Part shown: piece by piece, positions 26,200-35,285 of the stretch | Layout of the letters: each line of letters begins with the position of its first letter | Numbering within the stretch: the first letter of the stretch is position 1 | Assembly (NCBI RefSeq): GCF_019991125.1 | Contig: NZ_JAGENB010000001.1 | Location: 1,116,001 to 1,180,000 of the forward strand | Length of the DNA stretch: 64,000 bases | DNA from: Phyllobacterium calauticae | GTDB taxonomy: Bacteria; Pseudomonadota; Alphaproteobacteria; Rhizobiales; Rhizobiaceae | Reading direction: 5' to 3' | Notes under the pieces: generated by a model | What the model was told of the DNA's origin: nothing | The model's input: only the letters and a program-made list of their open reading frames with translations | Database searches by the model: none | Made by a program: the position numbers and the translations under genes

Positions 26200-26585
26200 G
26201 CACACCCACGCTCGACGCCGTTTTCCATGCCCTCTCCGACCCGACGCGGAGAGCCATGCTGCACCGGCTGTCGACCAGCGAACGCACCGTCAGCGAACTG
26301 GCGACGCCGTTCAACATGTCGCTCGCCGGCGCATCCAAGCACATCAAGGTGCTCGAAGCGGCCGGGCTGGTGCGGCGGCACGTGCAGGGCCGGACCCACA
26401 TCTGCGCCCTGCAGGCGGCCCGGCTGGCCGAAGCGCAGGAATGGCTGCGCTACTACGAGCAGTTCTGGCAGGAACGGCTCGACGATCTGGAAGATATTCT
26501 GCGCGCGGAGGACCGTGCGCTTGCCGAGACCGCAAAACACGGGGCCCGCAAGACCCCCAAATCCAAACCGGATACCAAGGAGTAG
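26187..26585 (+). CDS. ArsR-family transcriptional regulator
   Basis: 132-residue winged-helix regulator. ALSDPTRRAML starts the DNA-binding domain, and helices 3-4 are ATPFNMSLAGASKHIKVLEAAG. It lacks the metal-binding ELCVCDL motif of ArsR/SmtB, so it is probably of the subgroup coupled with SRPBCC proteins. It controls itself and the following SRPBCC gene, with two operator-like palindromes in its promoter. The basic C-terminal tail (KHGARKTPKSKP) is unusual but common in such repressors. Confidence 0.92.
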   Translation: MVEYSTPTLDAVFHALSDPTRRAMLHRLSTSERTVSELATPFNMSLAGASKHIKVLEAAGLVRRHVQGRTHICALQAARLAEAQEWLRYYEQFWQERLDDLEDILRAEDRALAETAKHGARKTPKSKPDTKE

Positions 26586-26589
26586 AACG

Positions 26590-27135
26590 ATGAGCCTGCA
26601 TCAGGGAAACGACCAGCTTGGCATTGCAACAGCCCCGCGCACCGTTCGCATCGAACGACTGCTTCCCGGCCCGGTGGAGCGCGTATGGGCCTATCTCACC
26701 GACGCGGAAAAGCGCGGAAAATGGCTCGCCAGGGGGCCGATGGCGGGCCATGCCGGCGGACCGGTGGAACTGACCTTCCGCCATTCCGAACTATCCACCG
26801 CGCCCACCCCGGAAAAGTACCGGAAATATGAAGGCCACCGCAATATCGGGAAGGTCATACGCTGCGAGCCGCCGACATACCTGTCCTTCACATGGGAAGA
26901 GGGCAATGGCACGGCATCGGAGGTGAGTTTTGAACTGCAGGCGGCCGGCGACGACACCCTGCTGACCCTCACCCACAGCCGTCTCGCCGATCATGGCGCC
27001 ATGGTCAGCGTCGCCAGCGGCTGGCACACGCATCTGAGCGTGCTGATCAACGTGCTGAACGGGGTCGAAACCGCCGATTTCTGGGCGAAGCTGGAGCACC
27101 TCGAGGCTGAATATGACAGGGCGCTGCCCGCATGA
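26590..27135 (+). CDS. SRPBCC (AHSA1-like) domain protein
   Basis: 181-residue protein of the START/Bet v1-like fold. The pattern is family-typical: RTVRIERLLPGPVERVWAYL, then KRGKWLARG, and WHTHLSVLINVLNG near the end. Start at ATG 26590 with GGAG 6 nt upstream, only 4 nt after the ArsR stop, so it is co-transcribed with the regulator. Such ArsR-AHSA1 pairs are widespread; ligand and function are unknown. Confidence 0.9.
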   Translation: MSLHQGNDQLGIATAPRTVRIERLLPGPVERVWAYLTDAEKRGKWLARGPMAGHAGGPVELTFRHSELSTAPTPEKYRKYEGHRNIGKVIRCEPPTYLSFTWEEGNGTASEVSFELQAAGDDTLLTLTHSRLADHGAMVSVASGWHTHLSVLINVLNGVETADFWAKLEHLEAEYDRALPA

Positions 27136-27188
27136 CATTTTTGCTGCGTCAACGCCGGCGCACTACACTCCCGAAAGGATGACCTCGC

Positions 27189-27554
27189 ATGAAACCGCGC
27201 TACGAAGGCAACCACAACATCGCCATGAAAGTTCCGCCGCACCAGTATGAGGCAACGGTCGCCTTCTACCGCGATGTGATCGGCCTGAAACCCCTCGACA
27301 ATCACCCTCCCCATATCGGGTTCCATTTCGGTTCGAACCAGCTGTGGATCGACCGGGCGCCCGGCATGAGCCAGGCGGAACTGTGGCTGGAAATTGCCGC
27401 GGACGATGCCGGTGCCGCTGCGACACACCTGGACGCTGCCGGCGTTGTCCGCTGCGACGCAATCGAGGCGCTGCCGGAGGGCCACCGGGATTTCTGGATT
27501 GCCAGTCCCTGCCAGATCGTTCACCACATATCGCAGAAGGGTGAAGGGTGGTAA
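27189..27554 (+). CDS. VOC-family (glyoxalase-like) protein
   Basis: 121-residue protein with one glyoxalase/bleomycin resistance fold: YEATVAFYRDVIGLKPL early, WIDRAPGM in the middle, and FWIASPCQIVHH near the end. Conserved metal ligands may be the C-terminal His residues and an early His, but the set is not clear. AAGGATGACC precedes ATG 27189. Same strand as the SRPBCC gene and 53 bp behind it, so possibly in one transcript. Confidence 0.85.
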   Translation: MKPRYEGNHNIAMKVPPHQYEATVAFYRDVIGLKPLDNHPPHIGFHFGSNQLWIDRAPGMSQAELWLEIAADDAGAAATHLDAAGVVRCDAIEALPEGHRDFWIASPCQIVHHISQKGEGW

Positions 27555-27579
27555 GCGGTGACCGGCTACTATTGCCCGA

Positions 27580-28116
27580 TCAGCGTTTGAACCTGCGCTC
27601 GAGCAGCAGGACCGTTTCGCCGGTATAGTCGGCCGTGCCAATCCGGGCGAAACCGGTCTTTTCCGCCACCCGGAGCGAAGCGGTATTTTCCGGCGAAATG
27701 ATGCACAGGGCCCGATCCTGCCTGAAAAAACCGTCGCCCCACGCCGCAGCCGCCGCAAGCGCTTCACTGGCATAGCCCTTGCCGTGGATTTCCGGTGCGA
27801 GAACCCAGCCCATCTCCGGCGTGTCGCCAAAGGGCGGTTCGATATCACGCAGGAAATTGGCAAAGCCGATATCGCCGACATAGCGGCCTGTGGCCTTGTC
27901 CTCGACCGCCCAGAATCCATAGCCGTTCAAAGTCCAGAGACCGGCATATTTGAGCAATCGGCCCCAGGAGGCCTCGCGGGTCGACGGCTTGCCCGAAATG
28001 AATTCATAAACCGCCGGTTGCGTCCACAGGCTGTGTAGCGCTTCAAAATCGTCCAGTCTGTGTGCGCGCAGAATGAGGCGTTCGGTTTCAACGATGGGCG
28101 TGGTGGTGGCGGTCAT
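27580..28116 (-). CDS. GNAT N-acetyltransferase (RimJ/RimL type)
   Basis: 178-residue enzyme with the GNAT core: ETERLILRAHRLDDFEAL, the acetyl-CoA-binding Q/R-x-x-G-x-G/A equivalent (GKGYASEALAAA), and a C-terminal ENTASLRVAEKTGF. This order matches RimJ/RimL-like acetyltransferases that acetylate protein N-termini or small amines. It is a single gene, convergent with the VOC gene and followed by coaBC on the same strand after 106 bp. Confidence 0.92.
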   Translation of the reverse strand: MTATTTPIVETERLILRAHRLDDFEALHSLWTQPAVYEFISGKPSTREASWGRLLKYAGLWTLNGYGFWAVEDKATGRYVGDIGFANFLRDIEPPFGDTPEMGWVLAPEIHGKGYASEALAAAAAWGDGFFRQDRALCIISPENTASLRVAEKTGFARIGTADYTGETVLLLERRFKR

Positions 28117-28222
28117 GGGGATTCCGTCTTCAACAATGATATTGGGTTTTCTGGAGATTATTGTTCATCAAGTCAAACGGCTTATCGCGTAAGCATATGC
28201 TTACCTTACAGGCGTTCCGGCA

Positions 28223-29617
28223 TCACACCTCGATCGTCTGCAAGGCGGCAGCGATCCGGGCGGCCAGCCGTTCCGCCACCTCTTCCTTGCTCATGTCGGG
28301 CCACTCTTCGACGCCGGAACGCGTGACGATGCGCACGGCATTGCGGTCGCCGCCCATCACGCCGGTGGCGTGGCTGACATCGTTGGCAACGATCCAGTCG
28401 GCGCCTTTCTTGTCGAGCTTCTTCCGCGCATTGGCGAGCAGGTCCTGAGTCTCCGCAGCAAACCCCACCACGAGGCGCGGGCGCTGCTTGCTGTGCCCGA
28501 CCCCGGCGAGAATATCGGGGTTTTCCACCATCTGCAGGGCCGGGGCCGCCGCGCCCGGCTGCTTCTTGATCTTTTCGCCCGCTTCATTTGCCGTGCGCCA
28601 GTCGGCGACGGCAGCAACCATGACAGCCGCATCGGCGGGCAGCAACCGTTCCACGGCATCGCGCATGTCGCGCGCGGATTCCACATGGGTGACGAACACG
28701 CCCTCGGGGTCCGCAATCGTGACCGGCCCGGAGACCAGATGCACCGTTGCACCCAGCCGCGCCAGGGCCGCGGCGATGGCATGGCCCTGCTTGCCGGAAG
28801 AGCGGTTGGCGATGTAGCGCACGGGATCGATGGGCTCGTGCGTCGGGCCGGAGGTCATGACAATGGTCTTGCCGGCAAGCGGTTTCGGCGTGATATCCAG
28901 CAGCGTTTCAATCGCGGCGACGATCTCCAGTGGCTCGGCCATGCGCCCGGCGCCCGCCTCGCCGCTTTCGGCCATCTCGCCGCTGTTCGGCCCGACAAAG
29001 CGGATGCCGTCATTGGCAAGGGTCGTTCGGTTGCGCCGTGTTGCGGGATGATTCCACATTCTCGGGTTCATGGCCGGTGCAATCAGGACGGGCTTGTCGG
29101 TCGCCAGGAGTACCGCCGAGGCGAGATCATTGGCCAGACCACCCGCCATTTTTGCCATGAGATCCGCCGTTGCCGGAGCCACGGCAATGAGATCCGCTTC
29201 ACGCGACAGGCGGATATGCCCGACATCGTGCTCGTCCTCACGGGAGAACAGGTCGCTAAAGACCTTGTCCGCGGCCAGTGCACCGACGGACAGGGGCGTA
29301 ACAAATTCTTCCGCTGCCTTGGTCAGCACCGGGCGCACATGCGCACCGCGCTCGCGCAGGCGCCGGATCAGGTCGAGACATTTATAGGCGGCGATGCCGC
29401 CGCCGATGATGAGAAGAATATGCCGCCCCGCAAGCGGTCCGGTAGCCAGCCCTGACGAAGGTGCAGAGATCTGGGTGATGGAAGGGCCGGCATGCACATC
29501 CAGCGCCGCAAGCAGGAGGCGCACCTCCTCTTCCATCGACCGGCCGTGGGCGGCGGCGCGCAGCCGCAGCTTTTCCTTGGTCGCGTCATCGAGATTGCGG
29601 ATGGTTATGCTCGCCAT
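28223..29617 (-). CDS. coaBC: RHH-domain fusion of CoaBC (phosphopantothenoylcysteine decarboxylase/synthetase)
   Basis: 464-residue bifunctional enzyme of coenzyme A synthesis. Residues 62-240 are the FMN-dependent decarboxylase CoaC (GGGIAAYKCLDLIRRL, APAMNPRMW), and residues 245-460 the synthetase CoaB (TSGPTHEPIDPVRYIANRSS, KKGADWIVANDVS). Residues 1-40 form a separate module, MASITIRNL-D-D-ATKEKLRLRA...GRSMEEEVRLLL, a ribbon-helix-helix domain of the FitA antitoxin kind. By my alignment the flap Cys of E. coli CoaC is Ser here (ESGEAGAGRM). The start follows CGGAG. A palindrome lies just upstream. No FitB toxin gene is present nearby. Confidence 0.93.
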   Translation of the reverse strand: MASITIRNLDDATKEKLRLRAAAHGRSMEEEVRLLLAALDVHAGPSITQISAPSSGLATGPLAGRHILLIIGGGIAAYKCLDLIRRLRERGAHVRPVLTKAAEEFVTPLSVGALAADKVFSDLFSREDEHDVGHIRLSREADLIAVAPATADLMAKMAGGLANDLASAVLLATDKPVLIAPAMNPRMWNHPATRRNRTTLANDGIRFVGPNSGEMAESGEAGAGRMAEPLEIVAAIETLLDITPKPLAGKTIVMTSGPTHEPIDPVRYIANRSSGKQGHAIAAALARLGATVHLVSGPVTIADPEGVFVTHVESARDMRDAVERLLPADAAVMVAAVADWRTANEAGEKIKKQPGAAAPALQMVENPDILAGVGHSKQRPRLVVGFAAETQDLLANARKKLDKKGADWIVANDVSHATGVMGGDRNAVRIVTRSGVEEWPDMSKEEVAERLAARIAAALQTIEV

Positions 29618-29649
29618 GATTGCACTCCGAGAACAAAGACTGCATCAAA

Positions 29650-29662
29650 TGCAATCATTGCA
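29650..29662. promoter_or_regulatory. Palindrome in the coaBC promoter, possible RHH operator
   Basis: TGCAATCATTGCA is a perfect palindrome with one-base centre, 33 bp upstream of the coaBC start. Further copies of the half-site occur close by (GATTGCA at the start codon, GATTGCAATC at 29720-29729 in the ubiB end). FitA-type RHH proteins bind such repeats, so autoregulation by the CoaBC N-terminal domain is a reasonable guess. Confidence 0.5.
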
Positions 29663-29683
29663 ATCACATTAGCGCAATTGAGC

Positions 29684-31261
29684 TCAGAAAAGAAGGGTGT
29701 AAGTGATGATAACCAGACAGATTGCAATCACCCATAGGGCGACGCGGCCGGAACGGGTATGCCGCGCCTCCGCCCTGCCGATGGCCTTTGCCGTCTCGTC
29801 ATCGAAGCGGAAACCCTGCTCCGCCATCCGGTCCATCTCTTTCGACAGGCGGTCAGCGCGCGCCACGAGTTCGGGCGCCTGACGGGCGAGATGCAGCAGG
29901 GCGCCGACGCCCTCGCGCGCATCGGCAAGAATTCCCTGCGGACCGAGATTGCGGCGGATCCAGTCGCCCACGACAGGTTCGGAGGCTTTCCACATGTTGA
30001 AATGCGGATCGAGCGTGCGGGAGACGCCTTCCACCACCACCATGGTCTTTTGCAGCATGACGAGTTCCGGCCGCGTTTCCATGTCGAAAAGCTCGGTGAC
30101 CTCGAACAGCAGGGTCAGGAGCTTAGCCATGGAAATGGTTTCCGCCGGCTGGCCGTGGATGGGTTCGCCAATGGCACGGATAGCCTGGGCAAAGCTCGCC
30201 ACGTCGTGGTGATGCGGCACATAGCCCGCCTCGAAATGCACCTCGGCGACACGGACATAGTCACGCGTGATGAAGCCGTAGAGGATTTCCGCGAGAAACC
30301 GCCGTTCCTTCTTGCCGAGCCGCCCGGTAATGCCGAAATCCACGGCAACGATGTGCCCGCGATCATCGACGAACATGTTGCCGGGATGCATGTCGGCATG
30401 AAAAAAACCATCCCGCAATGTATGGCGCAGGAAGGACTGGATCAGCGTTTCGGCAAGACCGACGAGATTGTGACCGGCGGCGCGCAGGCCGTCGATATCC
30501 GACATCTTGATGCCGTCGATCCACTCGAGCGTCAGCACATCGCGCCCCGTGCGCTCCCAATCGACGGTCGGCACGCGGAAGCCCGGATCGTTCTTGGTGT
30601 TCTCGCCGATTTCCGAAAGCGCAGCCGCTTCCAGCCGCAGATCCATCTCGATCCGCGTCGTCTGCGCCAGGGTGCGCGTCACTTCGATCGGCCGCAGGCG
30701 GCGCGTTGCAGGCACGTAGCGTTCCTGCCATTGCGCCACCATAAAAAAGCTTTCCAGATCGTTGTTGAAGCGCTGGCGTACGCCCGGCCGGACAACCTTG
30801 ACGGCAACCTTGCGGTCTTCACCATCCGTCTTGATATACGCTGGGTGGACCTGCGCGATGGATGCGGCAGCAATTGGTTCGCCAAGACTTACATAGAGAT
30901 CATCAACGGAGCGTCCGAGCGAGCCCTCTATGGCCTTGACCGACGCTTCCATCGGGAAGAAATCCAGCTGATCCTGCAGCAGTGCCAGATCATCGGCCAC
31001 TTCGGTGCCGACCACATCCGGCCGCGTTGCCAGGAACTGGCCCAGCTTGACGTAGGACGGCCCGAGCTTGTTGATGGCGCGCGACATGCGCTCAGAACGG
31101 CGGGCCGTGCGGGCGCGCCGCCTTGCCAGCAGCCCGGCGATGCGGTGGCCGAATGCGGGAAGGCCGCTCAGGCCTTCGGCGGGCAGTGCGGAAATAACGC
31201 CTTCGCGCGTCATGATCCATCCGGCCCGGATCAGGCGAAATGTTGCGGTAAACTTACTCAT
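29684..31261 (-). CDS. ubiB: UbiB, atypical kinase/ATPase of ubiquinone synthesis
   Basis: 525-residue protein with the family motif GPSYVKLGQFLATRPD (KxGQ) near residue 70, an ATP-binding lysine in the KVVRPGVRQRF region, VDFGITGRLG (metal-binding) and two C-terminal hydrophobic segments for membrane anchoring. It supports coenzyme Q synthesis in the inner membrane. It starts 8 nt after ubiE and is followed by coaBC, a gene order common in this order of bacteria. Confidence 0.96.
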   Translation of the reverse strand: MSKFTATFRLIRAGWIMTREGVISALPAEGLSGLPAFGHRIAGLLARRRARTARRSERMSRAINKLGPSYVKLGQFLATRPDVVGTEVADDLALLQDQLDFFPMEASVKAIEGSLGRSVDDLYVSLGEPIAAASIAQVHPAYIKTDGEDRKVAVKVVRPGVRQRFNNDLESFFMVAQWQERYVPATRRLRPIEVTRTLAQTTRIEMDLRLEAAALSEIGENTKNDPGFRVPTVDWERTGRDVLTLEWIDGIKMSDIDGLRAAGHNLVGLAETLIQSFLRHTLRDGFFHADMHPGNMFVDDRGHIVAVDFGITGRLGKKERRFLAEILYGFITRDYVRVAEVHFEAGYVPHHHDVASFAQAIRAIGEPIHGQPAETISMAKLLTLLFEVTELFDMETRPELVMLQKTMVVVEGVSRTLDPHFNMWKASEPVVGDWIRRNLGPQGILADAREGVGALLHLARQAPELVARADRLSKEMDRMAEQGFRFDDETAKAIGRAEARHTRSGRVALWVIAICLVIITYTLLF

Positions 31262-31269
31262 TCAGAACG

Positions 31270-32046
31270 TCACAATTTCCAGCCGGAATGCAGGGCAGCG
31301 ATACCGCCGGTAAAGTTGCGCCAACTCACCCGCTCGAAACCTGCCGTGCGGATCATCTCGGCGAAATCCGCCTGGCGGGGGAATTTGCGAATGGACTCCA
31401 CCAGATACTGGTAGGAATCCGCATCCCCCGTGACCGCCTTGCCGATTTTCGGAATCGCATTGAACGACCAGGCGTCGTAAATCTTGTCGAGAACCGGCAG
31501 TTCCACCTCGGAAAATTCAAGGCAGAGGAAGCGTCCGCCCGGCTTCAGCACGCGGTAAGCTTCCGCCAGAGCACGGTCGATATGCGGCACGTTGCGAATG
31601 CCGAAGGCGATGGTATAGGCATCGAAGCTGGCATTCTCGAATGGCAGTTCCTCGGCATTGGCTTCAACAAACTCGGTATTGTCAGCAAGGCCTTTTTTCG
31701 CCGCGCGGTCACGGCCGACACCCAGCATCGAGCCGTTGATGTCGAGCACGGTGGCATGGGCATTGCGATTCGAAGCTTCGACGATGCGGAAGGCGATATC
31801 ACCCGTGCCGCCGGCAACATCGAGTGTCTTCCAGTTCGATGTCTTGGACGGGGCAAGCCAGGCGATCATCGAATCTTTCCAGACGCGGTGCAGCCCGCCG
31901 GACATCAGATCGTTCATCACATCGTAGCGCTTGGCGACGCGATGAAACACGTCATTGACGCGTGTCTGCTTTTCTCCGTCGCCGACATCCTGAAAACCGA
32001 AGGATGTTTCCATGCCGCCATGGGCACCGGTGCGTTGCTGGCTCAT
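31270..32046 (-). CDS. ubiE: Bifunctional demethylmenaquinone/2-methoxy-6-polyprenylbenzoquinol methyltransferase
   Basis: 258-residue SAM-dependent methyltransferase of ubiquinone synthesis. Motifs include [18 protein letters not shown] (UbiE/COQ5 signature), the SAM loop [12 protein letters not shown], and [21 protein letters not shown] use ATG 32046 (MSQQRTGAH), with CAGGTAG upstream, over the longer frame. First gene of ubiE-ubiB-coaBC, divergent from add. Confidence 0.97.
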   Translation of the reverse strand: MSQQRTGAHGGMETSFGFQDVGDGEKQTRVNDVFHRVAKRYDVMNDLMSGGLHRVWKDSMIAWLAPSKTSNWKTLDVAGGTGDIAFRIVEASNRNAHATVLDINGSMLGVGRDRAAKKGLADNTEFVEANAEELPFENASFDAYTIAFGIRNVPHIDRALAEAYRVLKPGGRFLCLEFSEVELPVLDKIYDAWSFNAIPKIGKAVTGDADSYQYLVESIRKFPRQADFAEMIRTAGFERVSWRNFTGGIAALHSGWKL

Positions 32047-32162
32047 TGTGCTACCTGCTGATCTCTTTTGCGGGCGGAGCATAGAAGATTGAAACGCAGA
32101 AGGCTATTGTCTGTTGCGCGATGAAGCGACGCGCTGCACATTTTGTCGAATGGAGACCGCCC

Positions 32163-33182
32163 ATGGTGTTGAAGGCCGAACTGCATTGTCACGTCGAAGG
32201 CGCAGCCTCTCCCGCCCTCGTCGAGCGAAAAGCCGGCAAATATGGCGCCGATGTTTCGGCCTTCATCGTCGACGGCAGGTTCGTCTGGCACGACTTCACC
32301 TCCTTCCTGCGCGCCTATGATCTGGCCTCGGCACTGTTCCGCACGGAGGAGGATTACGCGGATCTGACCGAGGATTACCTGTTGTCCCTCAGCGCACAGG
32401 ACGCGATCTATTCGGAAGTATTCATCTCCACCGACCATGCGATCAGCGCCGGGCTTTCGCCGCGCGCCTATATCGAGGGACTGGCGGAAGGCATGCGGCG
32501 CGCCAAGGCGGCCACCGGCATCGAATCGCGCATGATCGCCACGGGGCTGCGCCACAAGGGGCCGGACGCGGTGATGGAAGCGGCACGATACATCGCCGAA
32601 AATCCGCATCCGCTGGTGACCGGGTTCGGCATGGCCGGCGACGAACGCATGCACCACCCCAGGGATTTTGCCCGGGCTTTCGATGTCGCCCGCGATGCCG
32701 GACTGGGCATCACCGTGCATGCGGGCGAGCTTTCCGGCTGGGAAAGCGTTGCCGACGCGCTCGATGCGATCAGGCCGTCGCGCATCGGCCATGGCGTGCG
32801 CGCCATCGAGAACCCGGATCTGGTGCGGCGGCTGGCGGAGCAGCAAATCCTTCTGGAATGCTGCCCCGGCTCCAATATTTCACTGCAGGTTTACGCCGAT
32901 TTCCCGTCCCATCCCTTTCCCATGCTGGCCAAGGCTGGCGTGCCGGTCACGCTGAATTCCGACGACCCGCCCTATTTCCATACGGATCTGAGCCGTGAAT
33001 ATGACATTGCTGCCGAATTCTTCGGCTGTGACGACGACGCCTTGACGGAGATCACGCGCACGGCGCTCAAGGCCGCCTATATCGATGAAACCACGCGAAA
33101 CGCCCTGATTGAGCGCCTCGACGGCGACAAAACTGTGCGTGCCGGGGATGCGGACTTTGCGGGATCGGTTGCAAGCAGCTAA
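32163..33182 (+). CDS. add: Adenosine deaminase
   Basis: 339-residue zinc hydrolase converting adenosine to inosine. Zinc and substrate residues are visible: HCHVEG (two His), HAGE (His-Glu), GHGVRA, and NSDDPPYF (Asp-Asp near the end). A GGAG ribosome binding site precedes ATG 32163 ([10 protein letters not shown]); an upstream frame adds an unlikely basic leader. Followed by upp on the same strand 30 bp later. Together they begin a salvage region that faces the nucleoside-importer operon. Confidence 0.96.
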   Translation: MVLKAELHCHVEGAASPALVERKAGKYGADVSAFIVDGRFVWHDFTSFLRAYDLASALFRTEEDYADLTEDYLLSLSAQDAIYSEVFISTDHAISAGLSPRAYIEGLAEGMRRAKAATGIESRMIATGLRHKGPDAVMEAARYIAENPHPLVTGFGMAGDERMHHPRDFARAFDVARDAGLGITVHAGELSGWESVADALDAIRPSRIGHGVRAIENPDLVRRLAEQQILLECCPGSNISLQVYADFPSHPFPMLAKAGVPVTLNSDDPPYFHTDLSREYDIAAEFFGCDDDALTEITRTALKAAYIDETTRNALIERLDGDKTVRAGDADFAGSVASS

Positions 33183-33212
33183 GGTCGGGGAAAATTCGAG
33201 TAGGAGTTCTCC

Positions 33213-33839
33213 ATGGGCGTTACGATCGTTTCCCACCCGCTTGTCCAGCACAAGCTCACCATCATGCGCGACAAGGATACATCCACGGCGGGCTTCCGGC
33301 GGCTGCTCAAGGAAATCTCGCTGCTGCTGTGCTACGAGGTGACGCGCGATCTCGAACTGACCACCATCCGCATCCAGACGCCGATGATGGAAATGGATGC
33401 GCCGGTGCTCGAAGGCAAGAAGCTGGTGTTCGCCTCGATCCTGCGCGCCGGCAACGGCCTGCTCGAAGGCATGCTCGACCTGGTGCCCGCCGCGCGCGTG
33501 GCGCATATCGGTCTCTACCGCGATCACGACACGCTGCAGCCGGTGGAATATTACTTCAAGGCACCCGAAGATATCGTCAACCGGCTGATCATCGTCGTTG
33601 ACCCGATGCTGGCGACCGCCAATTCGGCGATAGCGGCAATCCAGAAGCTGAAGGATCGCGGCGCAACCAACATCCGCTTCCTCTGCCTGCTTGCGGCACC
33701 GGAAGGCATCGAGCGCTTCACCAAGGCCCATCCCGATGTGCCGGTATTCACTGCGGCCATCGACAGCCACCTGAATGAAAAGGGCTACATCATGCCGGGC
33801 CTCGGCGATGCCGGTGACCGCATGTACGGGACGAAGTAG
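33213..33839 (+). CDS. upp: Uracil phosphoribosyltransferase
   Basis: 208-residue type I PRTase that joins uracil and PRPP to form UMP. The PRPP loop [12 protein letters not shown] is intact and the C-terminal uracil-binding stretch ([17 protein letters not shown]) is normal. Preceded by GTAGGAG. It lies downstream of add and ends just before a palindromic element, with deoA convergent beyond. Confidence 0.98.
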   Translation: MGVTIVSHPLVQHKLTIMRDKDTSTAGFRRLLKEISLLLCYEVTRDLELTTIRIQTPMMEMDAPVLEGKKLVFASILRAGNGLLEGMLDLVPAARVAHIGLYRDHDTLQPVEYYFKAPEDIVNRLIIVVDPMLATANSAIAAIQKLKDRGATNIRFLCLLAAPEGIERFTKAHPDVPVFTAAIDSHLNEKGYIMPGLGDAGDRMYGTK

Positions 33840-33857
33840 GTCTGCCGCAAGAACACC

Positions 33858-33944
33858 GTGCGTGGTTCGACAAGCTCACCATGAGGGAAGTGGTTTGGCT
33901 GCAATCCTCGCCCTCCCTCATGGTGAGCTTGTCGAACCACGCAC
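33858..33944. repeat. Palindromic repeat element, short-loop copy
   Basis: Same element as at 12462-12585. Arms at 33858-33888 (GTGCGTGGTTCGACAAGCTC...) and 33914-33944 are perfectly complementary over 31 bp, with a 25-nt loop. The loop is the complement of part of the other copy's loop, so this copy is in opposite orientation. It lies between convergent upp and deoA, so it may end both transcripts. Confidence 0.95.
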
Positions 33945-33963
33945 ACTGCAGATGCAGCGAATT

Positions 33964-35283
33964 TTATGCTCCGCCGATGCGGCGCAGGACGGGATTGACC
34001 GTGCGCGGCTTGCGGCCGGAGAAACCATAGGCGGCAAGAATGGCGCGAGCACCCGCCTCGGCATCGCTCTGGCTGCGCGCATGGACAAGGGCAATCGGAT
34101 CGCCCGCTTCCATCAGCGCACCGACCGGCTGCAGCGCCGTGATGCCCACCGCGTGGTCAACCGGGTCCTGCGGACGGATGCGCCCGCCGCCCAGCGCGAC
34201 AACGGCGACACCAATCTCCCGGGTTTCCACCGACGCGACATATCCTGCCTGCGGTGCCTTCACTTCCAGCGTCACCGGGGCAACCGGCAGATAGTGGCGG
34301 GCGCGGGAGACGAAGTCGGTGGGTCCGCCAAGCCCGGCAACCATGCGGCCAAAGACCTCCGCTGCCTTGCCTGAATTCAGGGCTTCCCGCGCCCTGTCCA
34401 TGGCGGCCTTGGGACTGGCGGCAAGCTTGGCCGAAACCAGCATTTCCGCAACCAGGGCCAGCGTCACCGCTTCAAGGCGTGGATCCCGGAGATCGCCGGT
34501 CAGGAAATCCACGGCATTGAGCACTTCCACGGCATTGCCTGCGGCAAGTGCCAGCGGCTCGTTCATGTCGGTCAGCAAAGCGGTGGTGGTCAGTCCCGCG
34601 CCGCTTGCCACCGCGACAATGCTTTCGGCCAGGGCCACGGCATCGCGGCTGCGCGCCATGAATGCGCCATTGCCCGATTTCACATCGAGCACCAGCGCAT
34701 TGAGCCCGGCCGACAGTTTTTTCGACAGGATGGACGCGGTGATCAGCGGGATCGATTCGACCGTCGCGGTGACATCGCGGATGGAATAGAAGCGCTTGTC
34801 GGCCGGTGCGAGATTGGCGGTCTGGCCGATGATGGCGCAACCGACCTCGTGCACGACTTTGCGAAACAGCGCATTGTCCGGCTGGCTGCGATAGCCGGGG
34901 ATCGAATCCATCTTGTCGAGCGTGCCGCCGGTATGGCCAAGGCCGCGCCCGGAAATCATCGGCACATAGGCCCCGCACGCGGCGGCAATGGGCGCAAGCA
35001 TCAATGAGACATTGTCGCCGACACCGCCGGTCGAATGCTTGTCGACAGCCGGGCCCGGCAGATCGGACCAATCAAGAATATCGCCGGAATCGCGCATGGC
35101 GAGCGTCAGGGCGACCGCTTCGTCGCGCTTCATGCCGTTGAAGAACACCGCCATGGCAAAGGCGGCAACCTGCCCTTCGGTGATGGCGCCCGAGCTCATG
35201 GCGTTGACGAAGGCGGTGATATCCGCCGCATCGAGCGCATGCCCATCGCGTTTGCGGCGGATGATTTCCTGCGGCAGCAACAT
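33964..35283 (-). CDS. deoA: Thymidine phosphorylase
   Basis: 439-residue enzyme that splits thymidine and phosphate to thymine and deoxyribose-1-phosphate. The signature SGRGLGHTGGTLDKMDSIPG is intact, the phosphate-binding DKHSTGGVGD is present and the C-terminal domain (PQAGYVASVETREIG) is complete. Last gene of the nucleoside operon, 2 nt after the punA-like gene, so translation is coupled. It feeds deoxyribose-1-phosphate into central metabolism; no deoC or deoB is in the window. Confidence 0.97.
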   Translation of the reverse strand: MLLPQEIIRRKRDGHALDAADITAFVNAMSSGAITEGQVAAFAMAVFFNGMKRDEAVALTLAMRDSGDILDWSDLPGPAVDKHSTGGVGDNVSLMLAPIAAACGAYVPMISGRGLGHTGGTLDKMDSIPGYRSQPDNALFRKVVHEVGCAIIGQTANLAPADKRFYSIRDVTATVESIPLITASILSKKLSAGLNALVLDVKSGNGAFMARSRDAVALAESIVAVASGAGLTTTALLTDMNEPLALAAGNAVEVLNAVDFLTGDLRDPRLEAVTLALVAEMLVSAKLAASPKAAMDRAREALNSGKAAEVFGRMVAGLGGPTDFVSRARHYLPVAPVTLEVKAPQAGYVASVETREIGVAVVALGGGRIRPQDPVDHAVGITALQPVGALMEAGDPIALVHARSQSDAEAGARAILAAYGFSGRKPRTVNPVLRRIGGA

Positions 35284-35285
35284 GA

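Noticed and set aside
28223-29662. FitAB toxin-antitoxin locus
   Set aside because: The RHH domain is fused to CoaBC, and no PIN-domain toxin gene is next to it.
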